DNA from: Chitinophaga filiformis
GTDB lineage: Bacteria > Bacteroidota > Bacteroidia > Chitinophagales > Chitinophagaceae
DNA length: 64,000 nt
NCBI RefSeq assembly: GCF_021646545.1
Contig: NZ_JAKIRP010000027.1
Coordinates: 1-64,000 of the forward strand
Direction of reading: 5' to 3'
Below are positions 16,148-25,447 of the stretch, piece by piece; within the stretch, counting starts at the first letter, position 1, and every line of letters starts with the position of its first letter. A program made the position numbers and the translations under genes. The notes under the pieces are model-generated. The model saw only the letters and a program-made list of their open reading frames with translations, had not been told where the DNA came from and made no database searches.

Positions 16148-16882
16148 TTAAATAGCATTCAGTATCTCCGCTATATGCAGCACCTTCACATTGCTTTTCT
16201 GACGGCGTAAGATACCTTCCAGGTGCATCAGGCAGCTGACATCATTTCCTGTAATATATTCCGCACCGTTATTGACATGATCCGCAATACGGTCTTTCCC
16301 CATCTTCACAGAAACTGCTTCCTCAAAAACACAGAAAGTTCCGCCGAAACCACAGCACTCATCTGTCCGTTTCAATTCCACCAGCTCCAGTCCTTCCACC
16401 AGCTGCAACAGCTGCTGGGGTTTGGAGAACGGAGCCGCCACCAGTTCACTCATCTGGGCAAGCCCTAATCCACGCTGACCATGGCAGCTCTGGTGTATAC
16501 CTACTTTATGTGGGAATTTCGCTTTGAGCTTATCGACTTTCAATACATCTGTCAGGAATTCTGCCAGTTCGTATATACGCTGACGGATATGCGTAGCTGC
16601 CTGCTCTTTTCCATCCACATGCAGATGGTCTTTGATATGCAGCACGCAACTGCCGGAAGGCGCTACGATATAGTCAAAATCCTCAAAATGATCTACGAAA
16701 AGTTCATTGCAACCGTGGGTCAGGTGTTCAAATCCGGAGTTGGCCATGGGTTGTCCGCAACAGGTTTGTCCCTGTGGATATACCACATCACAGCCCAGTT
16801 TCTCCAGTAGTGATAAGGTGGCAATGCCTACCTGCGGATAAAACTGGTCTATGTAACAGGGTATGAAGAGTCCTACTTTCAT
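16148..16882 (-). CDS. lutA: LutA-type (Fe-S)-binding protein
   Basis: About 244 residues from the ATG at 16882 (MKVGLFIPCYIDQF), preferred over an in-frame TTG at 16891 that would overlap the kinase stop codon. It has two CCG-domain cysteine motifs: TCCGQPMANSG near residue 42 and ECCGFGGTFCVFEE near residue 180, as in LutA/GlpC/heterodisulfide-reductase-like proteins. It is one of three subunits that oxidise L-lactate to pyruvate. Its start lies 5 nt after the stop of the kinase gene, so translation is probably coupled. The A-B-C order is intact on this strand. Confidence 0.92.
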   Translation of the reverse strand: MKVGLFIPCYIDQFYPQVGIATLSLLEKLGCDVVYPQGQTCCGQPMANSGFEHLTHGCNELFVDHFEDFDYIVAPSGSCVLHIKDHLHVDGKEQAATHIRQRIYELAEFLTDVLKVDKLKAKFPHKVGIHQSCHGQRGLGLAQMSELVAAPFSKPQQLLQLVEGLELVELKRTDECCGFGGTFCVFEEAVSVKMGKDRIADHVNNGAEYITGNDVSCLMHLEGILRRQKSNVKVLHIAEILNAI

Positions 16883-16887
16883 CTTTT

Positions 16888-18270
16888 TCAAATATAAATC
16901 GAGCCGTGGCTATAATGTCTCATCTCTACGAGGTCGGCCGGTAAAGGCTGTGTATTCCAGTGGCGATGAATAGCGAGGGCGGCTCCTATAGCCGTAGCCT
17001 GTGCTACTGAGGCAGCATAGACCTCCATTTGAGGAAAGGCTGCTGCCAGCAGGTGCATATATACGGTGTTCCTGCTAAACCCACCATCCACGAAAATACG
17101 TTTTACCGGTGTACCATCTATTACCAGCGATGAAGAGAACTGCTGTTGTTCCATGATGTCCATCAGTAAACGATGATAGGCAATTTCATAGCTGGTAAAG
17201 TCGTTCAATGACCTTTCTGCAAAACGGGATGCCTGCAACAAACGGTTACCGGATACCGGCTCTTCCTGTTGCGGAACTTCCGCCAGCAATCTGGCAAATA
17301 TAGCGGGGTCGAAGGCTACTTGCTGGTAGTAATTTACCGGTGTCTGATAATATTCTGCCAGCCTTTTCACCTGCTGCTCATGCTCATTGCCGGCAAAGAG
17401 CCTTGCGGCCTTCACAGGACGGTTTTCATAGGTCAGATAGCAGAGACAGTCAGACGCCAGTTCCCTGGCCGTTAAAGGGCTGTTATTAAACGGATTAAGG
17501 GTAATACACCAGGTACCTGTGGAAATGAGTGCAAAAGGCGCTGAGAAACTGGCAAGGTAAGGGATCAATGCGGCAGAGCTATCATGCAGTCCGACGCCTG
17601 CAATACCGGTATACCCGTCAATATTTGCTGGCAATACATGATTGCCGGGGAAAACAGGCGGCAATTTCTCTGCCAGTCCTTCTCTCAACACCCAATCATG
17701 GTAACATTGCCTGGTAAAGTCCCACAGCATCGTATGACAACCAATACTGGTAATATCAGACAGGGGCTGACCTGTCACCAGAAAACTGATATACTGCGGC
17801 AAATGCAGGGCATATTTCACCCTGTTGAAGAGCGCAGGCTGCAGTTGTTTTAACCGGTAGAACTGCAGACCGGCATTCAGGCTGCCCAATGCGGGAGAGG
17901 CAGTATCCGCACACAGTCTTTCAGAGCCGCCGGAGGCCTTCTGCAAGGCCTCCTCCATACCGGCGGGATAAGGTTTCAGATAGTTATATAAAGGCGCCAG
18001 CACCTGTCCCTGTTCATCCAGATATACCAGGCTGGCGCCATAAGTACTGAAATTAAATGCAACAACCGTATAGCCGGGCAGCTGCAACAGTTCACGCAGG
18101 CTGTCCTTCACCCAGTTCGTAAGCAGCTCAATATTCTCACAGGCGTCCCCGTCTTCATCAACCGTTTCTTCGAAACAGGCGCCTCTTTCCCATACGATCC
18201 GGTAGTGCTCGTCGATCAGGAATATCTTCTTGTTTGTCTTACCAATGTCGAGTATTGCAATACAGCGCAT
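16888..18270 (-). CDS. rhaB: FGGY-family L-rhamnulokinase
   Basis: 460 residues. The N-terminal phosphate loop reads DIGKTNKKIFLID, a variant seen in a Bacteroidota-type FGGY subgroup instead of the classic DxGTT. The sugar-side motif FNFSTYGASLVYLD and the C-terminal ATP-site region FVDGGFSRNTVYMHLLA (about residues 395-412) support a sugar kinase. In this operon the substrate should be L-rhamnulose, giving L-rhamnulose 1-phosphate. It lies 18 nt downstream of the isomerase. The substrate call is from context; fuculokinase-like proteins look similar. Confidence 0.88.
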   Translation of the reverse strand: MRCIAILDIGKTNKKIFLIDEHYRIVWERGACFEETVDEDGDACENIELLTNWVKDSLRELLQLPGYTVVAFNFSTYGASLVYLDEQGQVLAPLYNYLKPYPAGMEEALQKASGGSERLCADTASPALGSLNAGLQFYRLKQLQPALFNRVKYALHLPQYISFLVTGQPLSDITSIGCHTMLWDFTRQCYHDWVLREGLAEKLPPVFPGNHVLPANIDGYTGIAGVGLHDSSAALIPYLASFSAPFALISTGTWCITLNPFNNSPLTARELASDCLCYLTYENRPVKAARLFAGNEHEQQVKRLAEYYQTPVNYYQQVAFDPAIFARLLAEVPQQEEPVSGNRLLQASRFAERSLNDFTSYEIAYHRLLMDIMEQQQFSSSLVIDGTPVKRIFVDGGFSRNTVYMHLLAAAFPQMEVYAASVAQATAIGAALAIHRHWNTQPLPADLVEMRHYSHGSIYI

Positions 18271-18288
18271 CCGGTGGAAAATTAGAAA

Positions 18289-19563
18289 TTACAATCCCGT
18301 TGCTACGGTTTTCAGCCCTCTTTCCTTTATCAGTTGTTCTCTTACCTTGAATTGCCTGTAAAAAGCAACCGGCTGTAAAACACCCCCTGCCTCCAGGCGC
18401 GCCTGGGCTACCAGCGGACGAACGTCAGTGCGGTAAGCGTATTGCAATATTTCCTGTGCGGCCACGGCATCGTTGTTCTGCTGAGCCGCCTGCAAAGCTT
18501 TGGTATCTACCAGCAAGGCTTGTGCATAGGCAATCATGATCGCTTCTACTGATTGTAACAGGTCTTCCAGTGGATCCTTTACATTATGAGAAGCATCTAT
18601 CATCCAGCCCAGGTCATTGGCATGGTTCATTCCACGGGCATCCATGCCTTCCACCAGTTCATTGAAAATAAGGAACAGCTGATAAGGATTGATGCTACCT
18701 ACGGTGAGGTCATCGTCGCCATATTTGGAATCATTGAAATGAAATCCTGCCAGTTTTCCTTCCATTAACAGCAACGCCACGATCTGCTCGATATTGGCAT
18801 TGGGTAGATGATGCCCCAGGTCGACCAGTGTATACGCTTTCGGACCCAGTTTATTAGCGAACAGCAATGATTGTCCCCAGTCTCCTATTGTGGTAGAATA
18901 GAAATTAGGCTCGTATGCTTTGTATTCAATGTAAAGCTTCCAGGCCTCAGGAAGCGCAGCATATATTTCCTGCAGACTGTCCAGCGTGCGTTTAAAAGCA
19001 CCTCTGAAATTCAGCTGACCGGGAAAGCAGGAGCCATCTGCCAGCCAGAGGCTCAGCGCATTGGAACCTAGTTCCACCCCGTATTTAATCACTTCAATAT
19101 TGTGCTCTATAGCCAATTTCCGCACGCCTTTATCTGTATGATGCAGGGAACCGAACTTGTAGCTCAATGCCTGACCTGGCTGGTCCTGGAAGGTATTGGA
19201 ATTCACTGCATCAAAACGGATATCGTGTTGCGCCGCGAGGGCTTTTATGTTAGCCGCATTCTCAGGAATATCCCAGGGAATATGCAGGGAGATAGCGCCA
19301 CTGCTCCGGTTCAGGGCATGCAGCAGGCCTATATCGGTGATCTTTTCCTCCAGGTTGCGGGGCTCTCCCCCACCGGAAAAACGGCCAAAGCGGGTACCAC
19401 CTGTCCCTAAAGCCCAGCTGGGAATTGCCACCTGGAAGTCCTGCAATTTCTGTAGGATGTCTTTTACATGCGGGATTGTTCCTGCTATATATTCGAAGCT
19501 GCGCTCATGTGCCTGCCGGTGGGAATCATTGAATTCTGCTATCTGGAATTTCTCAATATTCAT
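18289..19563 (-). CDS. rhaI: L-rhamnose isomerase (RhaI type)
   Basis: 424 residues, a TIM-barrel sugar isomerase of the RhaI class, which is distinct from E. coli RhaA. Visible motifs include SWALGTGGTRFGRF near the N-terminus, LHIPWDIPE, the Glu-containing LYIEYKAYEPNFY strand, DLGHHLPNANIEQ and FHFNDSKYGDDDL with metal-ligand Asp/His residues. It converts L-rhamnose to L-rhamnulose. It lies between the aldolase/dehydrogenase and the kinase, and a 208-nt gap with a strong hairpin separates it from the former. Identification is firm. Confidence 0.93.
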   Translation of the reverse strand: MNIEKFQIAEFNDSHRQAHERSFEYIAGTIPHVKDILQKLQDFQVAIPSWALGTGGTRFGRFSGGGEPRNLEEKITDIGLLHALNRSSGAISLHIPWDIPENAANIKALAAQHDIRFDAVNSNTFQDQPGQALSYKFGSLHHTDKGVRKLAIEHNIEVIKYGVELGSNALSLWLADGSCFPGQLNFRGAFKRTLDSLQEIYAALPEAWKLYIEYKAYEPNFYSTTIGDWGQSLLFANKLGPKAYTLVDLGHHLPNANIEQIVALLLMEGKLAGFHFNDSKYGDDDLTVGSINPYQLFLIFNELVEGMDARGMNHANDLGWMIDASHNVKDPLEDLLQSVEAIMIAYAQALLVDTKALQAAQQNNDAVAAQEILQYAYRTDVRPLVAQARLEAGGVLQPVAFYRQFKVREQLIKERGLKTVATGL

Positions 19564-19623
19564 AACGGGAAATTTGGGTCATTAGTAAATTAGGAAAAGT
19601 TTTTGTTACTGACACATCTTCTT

Positions 19624-19679
19624 CACATTGTCAACACATGCCGGCCTGGCCGGAGCCAGGAGCATGTGTTGACAATGTG
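19624..19679. repeat. 17-bp-stem hairpin between rhaEW and rhaI
   Basis: 19624-19640 (CACATTGTCAACACATG) is a perfect inverted repeat of 19663-19679. The 22-nt loop is GC-rich and contains its own small inverted repeat (CCGGCCTGGCCGG, 19641-19653). It is not followed by a T-run on the minus strand, so it is unlikely to be a simple terminator. As it sits inside the operon, it may act as an mRNA processing or stability element. Confidence 0.8.
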
Positions 19680-19771
19680 TAACTGGTATTTAACTGATGA
19701 AAGAATTTATCTATGAAAATCCGGACAACACCAGGCCAACATTGTTTGCCGGCTTTTAACTGATGATGTAC

Positions 19772-21895
19772 TTATCTCACAAAAGCTGCAGCAACACCAC
19801 CATCAACGTTGATCACGTTGCCGGTCGACTTACTCAGCAATCCTCCAGTAATGGCAAAACATGCATTGGCGATATCTTCCGGCAGGATCACCTGGTTCAG
19901 TAAGGTACGTTTTGCATAATAAGCAGGCAGCTCTTCTACAGTGACGCCATAGGCCTTAGCACGGCCCGCGGCCCAGTCGCCTTCCCATATCTTACTGTCA
20001 GCAATCACAGCATCCGGGTTTACCACATTGACGCGTATGCCATCCTTGCCCAGTTCTGCCGCATTCAGACGGCTGAGATGTAATTGTGCCGCTTTGGCGG
20101 AGCCATAACCCGCGTTATTCGGTCCACTCATCAGGGCGTTCTTGCTCACAATATTGATCACATCACCTCCCAGGTCCTGCTTGCGCATTACTTCCACACC
20201 CAGTTGTGTGACCAGGAACTGGCCTTTCACCAATACATCGTACAACAGGTCCCAGTCTTTTTCTGTATGTGCCTCGAGTGGTTTGGAAATAGACAGGCCC
20301 GCACAGTTGATCACCATGTCCACGCCTCCGAAAGCCAGGCTGGCCACATCATATGCTTCTTTTATATCGCTGCTTTTTGTAACGTCCAGAATAGCGGTTG
20401 TGAAAACGTCCTGTCCATATTGTTTTGCGAATTCCTCCTTTGCGGATTGCAGACGGGTGGCATCATTGTCGTTGATCACCACACAGGCGCCTTCATCTGC
20501 AAATCGCTTAGCGATCGCTTTACCGATACCACCGGCGCTTCCGGTAATGAGTGCAATACGACCGGATAAGGCCTTTGGCTTCGGCATACGTTGCAGCTTC
20601 GCTTCTTCCAGCAGCCAGTACTCAATGTCAAAAGCCTCCTGGCGGGGTAAAGCGGTATACTCAGAAATGGCCTCAGCACCTTTCATCACATTGATCGCAT
20701 TGGTATAAAACTCTGCCGCTACCCTTGCGGTTTGTTTGTCTTTTGAGAAAGTGAACATACCAACACCGGGATATAAGATCACTACCGGATTAGGATCACG
20801 TAACGCAGGACTGTTCGGATGGCGGCAGGTATTGTAGTAGTCGGTATACATCTGCCGGTAGGCAGCGAATAAAGGCTCCAGTTGTTGTTTTACTGCGGCT
20901 GCATCATCCAGTACAGCCTGTGGTTCCAATGGCAATACCAGGGGACTGATCTTTGTACGCAGGAAGTGGTCCGGACAACTGGTACCCAGTGGCGCCAGTC
21001 TGTCAAGATCTTTGGAGTTAATAAACTCAAGCACACGGGGATCATCGGTAAAATGACCCACCATCCGCGTATGTGCAGAACATAATCCACGCAATACAGG
21101 CGCCAGTGCGGCAGCCTGTTTCCTGCGCACTTCAGGAGCCGGAGAAGTGATGCGCGCTCCGCCGAAAACGGGACCTTTCTTTCCGTAATGCTCTTCAAGG
21201 TAAGCAGCACAACGCTCTATGACCTCCAGGGTGTTCACATAACTTTCGTAAGCTGTATCGCCCCAGGTAAATAGACCATGAGAGCCCAGCATAATACCCC
21301 TGATACCCGGATTATCGCGCAGGCATTGTCTCAGTTGCAAACCAAGATCAAAACCGGGACGCTGCCAGGGTACCCAGCCGATGGTGCCGCCAAAGAGTTC
21401 TTTGGTAATACGCTCACCATTCCTGGCAGCAGCAATAGCGATGGCTGCATCGGGGTGTAAATGGTCGATATGTTTGAATGGCAGGAAACCATGCAGTGGT
21501 GTGTCAATAGAAGGTGCTTTGGAGCTGAGGTCAAAAATACAGTGATTGAAAAGCTCCACCATTTCATCTTCCTGTTCAATACCCTTGTAGATATTCTCCA
21601 GGCTGTGCAGCCGCTCTACATATAATGCCGCCAGACCGCTACGTTTCAAGGTGCCCAGATCACCACCTGAACCCTTGACCCACATTACTTCGGTTTGTTT
21701 ACCCGTCAGCGGATCTTTCGCCATCACCTTACAGGATGTGTTGCCACCACCATAATTGGTGAGCCGGAGATCGGCGCCCAGCAGGTTAGAACGGTAAATC
21801 AGCAATGCTACCTCGTCACCGGCTAATGCAGCAGCTTTCTGCTCGTCCCAGAGATAACTTACATGTTTGAAATTTGTTAAGGAAGAAACCGACAT
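19772..21895 (-). CDS. rhaEW: Bifunctional rhamnulose-1-phosphate aldolase / short-chain dehydrogenase
   Basis: 707 residues. The N-terminal class II aldolase domain (about 1-430) shows GGGNTS, the SIDTPLHGFLPFKHIDHLHPDA metal-binding His cluster and GSHGLFTWG. The C-terminal short-chain dehydrogenase domain (about 440-707) has TGSAGGIGKAIAKRFADEG for NAD binding and the YGSAK catalytic motif. The aldolase splits L-rhamnulose 1-phosphate into dihydroxyacetone phosphate and L-lactaldehyde. In this fused family (RhaEW) the second domain is described as oxidising lactaldehyde to L-lactate; older names call it an alcohol dehydrogenase. The lutABC genes downstream fit the lactate product. Confidence 0.92.
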   Translation of the reverse strand: MSVSSLTNFKHVSYLWDEQKAAALAGDEVALLIYRSNLLGADLRLTNYGGGNTSCKVMAKDPLTGKQTEVMWVKGSGGDLGTLKRSGLAALYVERLHSLENIYKGIEQEDEMVELFNHCIFDLSSKAPSIDTPLHGFLPFKHIDHLHPDAAIAIAAARNGERITKELFGGTIGWVPWQRPGFDLGLQLRQCLRDNPGIRGIMLGSHGLFTWGDTAYESYVNTLEVIERCAAYLEEHYGKKGPVFGGARITSPAPEVRRKQAAALAPVLRGLCSAHTRMVGHFTDDPRVLEFINSKDLDRLAPLGTSCPDHFLRTKISPLVLPLEPQAVLDDAAAVKQQLEPLFAAYRQMYTDYYNTCRHPNSPALRDPNPVVILYPGVGMFTFSKDKQTARVAAEFYTNAINVMKGAEAISEYTALPRQEAFDIEYWLLEEAKLQRMPKPKALSGRIALITGSAGGIGKAIAKRFADEGACVVINDNDATRLQSAKEEFAKQYGQDVFTTAILDVTKSSDIKEAYDVASLAFGGVDMVINCAGLSISKPLEAHTEKDWDLLYDVLVKGQFLVTQLGVEVMRKQDLGGDVINIVSKNALMSGPNNAGYGSAKAAQLHLSRLNAAELGKDGIRVNVVNPDAVIADSKIWEGDWAAGRAKAYGVTVEELPAYYAKRTLLNQVILPEDIANACFAITGGLLSKSTGNVINVDGGVAAAFVR

Positions 21896-21959
21896 ATATT
21901 CTTTTTTAAATTTTTATAATGTTACAGGCACTGCGCTGCTAATAGGCACTGATCTGCTC

Positions 21960-23012
21960 CTACAAAGAGTTACCATAGCCAACCAGCATCACAGACGCCA
22001 TGATCGTAGCCACGCCCAATATGATCGTTCCAAATGTCTTTTGGCTCACCCCTTTCCATTCCCTCAATGTGATACCCCACAGGCTTGAGATCATGATAAT
22101 AAATGCCATGTGCAATATCCAGGAACTGGCTCCGTTACCCAGCTTGCTCTCGCCCATGCCATAAAAGAAGAACTGGAAGAACCAGGTCGTACCTGCCAGC
22201 GCAGCAAAGAAGTAATTGCCTGCCAGCGGTGTTTCTTTATTGACATAATCGCCGAATGTTTTGTTGCGGAAATTTAGCAGCAAACACCACAGGAGATTGG
22301 TGGTAAGTCCCCCCCAGAGTAATACAACAAATATCACGTTGTTCTGGAACAAGGGATTACTCCCCTGCTCTATCGCAATGGCCGCCATTGGTTTCCCTGC
22401 CTCTATACCGAAGTTGAAACAGGCGCTCAGGATGCCGGAAACCGTTGCTACTATCAGTCCTTTTTTAAGGTCAAATTCCTGTATGCTTTCTTTTTTCTGA
22501 TCTTCGGATAATTCCCGTTCCTTCATCACACCCGCAGCACCGCAGATCGCGATACCAAGCAGACATACTATAACGCCACTCAGGACTAACAATCCACCGG
22601 GACTCTTCAGCATAGCTGAAAATGTATGTGTTGTATCAGAAGTGAACAGGTCTCTGTAGATGGGAGGAATGAGCGAACCAAAGGCGGAGGTGTATCCAAG
22701 CGCTACTGACATCCCCAGGGACATACCCAGGTAACGCATAGCCAGCCCAAAAGTAAGACCGCCGATCCCCCATAATACGCCCATAAAATATGTCCAGAAG
22801 ATGGTAGAACTGTCTGTTTTACTGATGATGCTCAGGAAATCTGGTACAGTGATCCAGGCAGCCAGGAAGGGTACTATTAACCAGGAAAAAAAGCCGCCCA
22901 CTATCCAATAACTTTCCCAGGCCCAGTTCTTTACTTTTTTGAAAGGGATATAAAAACTACCGGAAGCAAAGCCTCCAATGAAATGAAAAAAGACGCCTAA
23001 AATAGCTTGCAT
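21960..23012 (-). CDS. rhaT: L-rhamnose/proton symporter
   Basis: 350 residues with about ten hydrophobic segments. The N-terminal HFIGGFASGSFYIPFKKVKNWAWE stretch and the later MGVLWGIGGLTFGLAMRYLGMSLG region are characteristic of RhaT. It imports L-rhamnose across the inner membrane using the proton gradient. It is the first gene of the minus-strand rhamnose operon, 64 nt ahead of the aldolase/dehydrogenase. No regulator of the RhaR/RhaS type lies next to it in this window. Confidence 0.93.
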   Translation of the reverse strand: MQAILGVFFHFIGGFASGSFYIPFKKVKNWAWESYWIVGGFFSWLIVPFLAAWITVPDFLSIISKTDSSTIFWTYFMGVLWGIGGLTFGLAMRYLGMSLGMSVALGYTSAFGSLIPPIYRDLFTSDTTHTFSAMLKSPGGLLVLSGVIVCLLGIAICGAAGVMKERELSEDQKKESIQEFDLKKGLIVATVSGILSACFNFGIEAGKPMAAIAIEQGSNPLFQNNVIFVVLLWGGLTTNLLWCLLLNFRNKTFGDYVNKETPLAGNYFFAALAGTTWFFQFFFYGMGESKLGNGASSWILHMAFIIMISSLWGITLREWKGVSQKTFGTIILGVATIMASVMLVGYGNSL

Positions 23013-23074
23013 AATTGTGGAATTGTGTGTTTAATCGTGGAACCTTTCAAATTTAAACAAAGGCAGCGGGGCAA
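23012..23074 (-). promoter_or_regulatory. Candidate rhamnose operon promoter and direct-repeat site
   Basis: Minus-strand TAAATTTG (plus 23048-23055) matches the Bacteroidota -7 consensus TAnnTTTG. A TTG at plus 23072-23074 lies 16 nt upstream, shorter than the usual ~19-20. Between this box and the rhaT start, TAATTGTGGAA (23012-23022) and TAATCGTGGAA (23032-23042) form a direct repeat with an exact 20-nt spacing, two helical turns. Such spacing is typical of AraC-type regulator sites. The function is inferred. Confidence 0.4.
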
Positions 23075-23099
23075 CTGTCCTACACATTCCTATTGGGGC

Positions 23100-23140
23100 T
23101 AAAATAAAGAAAGGCCATCCGCATTACGGCGGACAGCCTT
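23100..23140 (-). terminator. Rho-independent terminator of the lipoprotein gene
   Basis: 23111-23122 pairs with 23129-23140 (12 bp, two wobble positions). On the minus strand the stem is followed by TTTCTTTATTTTA. It lies 27 nt after the stop of the lipoprotein gene at 23167 and just before the rhamnose promoter, which insulates the operon. Confidence 0.8.
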
Positions 23141-23166
23141 ATTCTCTCTGCATAAATATCTTAATA

Positions 23167-23769
23167 TCAGTACATTACTTTCACATCGGCAACAATATAA
23201 TCTGCTGTTATTGCCGTCACCTTAATGATACCTTTCTTAGCGAAACCATTCTGGAAGAATACTACCAGCGGCATATCCGATGAAGCGAAGCTTTGATTAT
23301 CCGTAGTAATGGTCAGCTTTTTAAGAGTAGAGGCGTGGGTGATAGTATCAAACGAATTAACGTTGAAAGTATCTGCGGGCACAAGGTTACGCACCAGTGT
23401 AGTCAGGGTACCCGGGATGTCCAGATCAAAACTCTCATCATTAGGGCTGGTAAAGAACATAGACATAGCGCCGAAGTTATTGAAGGCCACATCTATATAT
23501 TTCCCCAGTGTATCAGGAATATCGTTATCCAGGTATACCTTCCCTTTAAAAGAAGAGAAAACGCGTCCGTAGCTTTCGCTTGCCGGCGTTAAAGAAAACT
23601 TCAGGTCTGTAAATGTAACGACGCTATCTGTTTTGTTGTTTCCGGATCCGGATCCAGGCGTTGCAGTAGTATCACCGGGATTGTTCGTTCCGCCGCCAAT
23701 ACCCGCCTCTTTGGAGCAGGCGATATAAGTCAGCGCTATGACTGCCATCAGCAGGAAGTATTTTCTCAT
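23167..23769 (-). CDS. Hypothetical lipoprotein
   Basis: 200 residues. A lipoprotein signal with lipobox LTYIAC (Cys at about residue 18) is followed by SKEA, then a flexible Gly/Thr/Asn/Ser linker (about 24-45). The rest is a predicted beta-rich domain ending in IVADVKVMY. I do not recognise a family. The Ser-Lys-Glu after the Cys is common in Bacteroidota lipoproteins, some of which reach the outer surface. It is a single gene with its own terminator. Confidence 0.75.
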   Translation of the reverse strand: MRKYFLLMAVIALTYIACSKEAGIGGGTNNPGDTTATPGSGSGNNKTDSVVTFTDLKFSLTPASESYGRVFSSFKGKVYLDNDIPDTLGKYIDVAFNNFGAMSMFFTSPNDESFDLDIPGTLTTLVRNLVPADTFNVNSFDTITHASTLKKLTITTDNQSFASSDMPLVVFFQNGFAKKGIIKVTAITADYIVADVKVMY

Positions 23770-24163
23770 AGGATAGGATCAGTTATTTCCAGCAAAAATA
23801 TAAAAAAATATAATCAAGTGTATATCGTAAGATAACTGTAACGGCAACATCTTGGTTTTGTGTTGTTCCTGTGATAGTAATCTCCTGACACTGTCACCGT
23901 TCTCCGACTAATAGCGCTTCACAGCAAGGTATCAATCAATAAATTATGAGACATCGTAAGGCGTTAATGTTGCCTTAGTTTTCTGAAAGCGACACCCTGG
24001 CAGAGTCCTCATTAATCGTTACATGACAAGCCGAACTTCTCATTGGTTGCCGTTGGCAGAGTCTCTCTTTAAATTACCAATCAATCACTTACGATACAGG
24101 GCACACCGTTCATCTCGGTCAGCGCCTCCGGCAGACAATTCCACAGAAAATATCAATGAATAG
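23770..24163. other. Gene-free region with degenerate repeats
   Basis: About 390 nt without a plausible gene. Short imperfect repeats occur: TATGAGACATCGTAAGG (23946 region) resembles TATGAGATGTTACGGGG next to 24163, and CTGGCAGAGTCCTC resembles TTGGCAGAGTCTCTC. These may be remains of an intergenic repeat family. The lipoprotein promoter should lie at its left edge. Confidence 0.4.
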
Positions 24164-25192
24164 TTATGAGATGTTACGGGGCTCCAGATGGAAGATCTCA
24201 GCCAGCAATTCATATGAGCGGAAACGGTCTTCCACATGTTCCGCCATGGTAGCGGCAACAATCTCGTCCACATCATAATCATCTGCCAGTTTCAGCATAC
24301 GTTGTTTTACCTGTTCAGGCGTACCAGCAATCATACGTCCCCTGTTGGCCATTACCCGTTGCCATTCCATGTCTGAGTACTCGTAATCGCGTACTTCCTC
24401 ATAGGAAGGGAATTCATCAAACTTACCCTTCTCGAAACTCAACAGGCGGTAGTCCATCATGGCCTGCAGTTCGTCTGCCTTTTCCTGTGTATCTGCACAA
24501 AAAACAAAGATCCCCACACTAGCAGCAGGTTCCTGAAGGAAGCGGGAGGACCTGAATTTCTCACGGTAGGTCTTTACTGCCTGCGGACCACCCACCGGAT
24601 AAATAAAGTGCGCGAAAGAAAGCGCCCAACCCTGACGTGCTGCCAGCAGACCACTTTCTCCACTGGAAGTCAGCATCCATAGTTCAGGTGCTGTATCTAT
24701 CTTTGGTATGGCCATCACTTTCTCATGTATGGTGCCGGCCTCTCTCGAGTCGGACAGATAACCTTCCAGGTCATTGATCTGCTGTACAAAATCTCTTGGT
24801 TCAAAAGTATTGGAAGGGTTCAGCACATGAGCGGTAAGACGATCGCCCCCGGGAGCACGACCGATACCCAGATCAATACGTCCCGGATATAGCGCTTCTA
24901 ACAAGCGAAAGTTCTCCGCTACTTTCAATGTGCTGTGATTGGGCAACATCACCCCTCCTGATCCCAGTCGTATGTGTTGGGTGGCAGCCGCCAGCCGTGC
25001 GATCAATATTTCAGGTGATGCTCCCGCAAGTGAGCGGGTATTATGATGTTCTGAAAGCCAGTAACGGGTAAAACCGAGGCGGTCAGCAAGCTGGGCCAGC
25101 TTAACGCTTTCCTGCAGGGCCTCTACGGCATTGCTGCCTCTGCGGATGGGAGACTGATCTAATACGCTGATTCTTAATTTCCTGTCGGCCAT
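24164..25192 (-). CDS. LLM class flavin-dependent oxidoreductase
   Basis: 342 residues, a luciferase-like monooxygenase TIM barrel. Typical stretches are ISVLDQSPIRRG at the start, GFTRYWLSEHHN near residue 40, GGVMLPNHSTLKVAENFRLLEALYPGRIDLGIGRAPG, and a C-terminal segment with GTPEQVKQRM. The family (MsnO8-like) uses reduced flavin and oxygen; the substrate cannot be told from sequence. It is a single gene on the minus strand, 255 nt downstream of the helicase gene. Confidence 0.88.
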   Translation of the reverse strand: MADRKLRISVLDQSPIRRGSNAVEALQESVKLAQLADRLGFTRYWLSEHHNTRSLAGASPEILIARLAAATQHIRLGSGGVMLPNHSTLKVAENFRLLEALYPGRIDLGIGRAPGGDRLTAHVLNPSNTFEPRDFVQQINDLEGYLSDSREAGTIHEKVMAIPKIDTAPELWMLTSSGESGLLAARQGWALSFAHFIYPVGGPQAVKTYREKFRSSRFLQEPAASVGIFVFCADTQEKADELQAMMDYRLLSFEKGKFDEFPSYEEVRDYEYSDMEWQRVMANRGRMIAGTPEQVKQRMLKLADDYDVDEIVAATMAEHVEDRFRSYELLAEIFHLEPRNIS

Positions 25193-25447
25193 GGGTAATC
25201 CTTTTTAGAATGTTCGTTCCAAAATTACAAAAGAATTACGAAAGTATCAGCATCGGACTTTGCTTAATACATTCTCTTTCCATGTTAAACCTGCGCCATG
25301 CGTTAATAGCTAACTATCTCTTCGGTATGCAACGGGCGCTATGCCCTCGTTCCTTCTCTATACCGGGTACGCCTCTAATCCCCACAGCTTTTAATTGCTG
25401 TATTTGCATGCGGTCGTCCCATCTTCACTCCAGTAGACCAGCCATCT

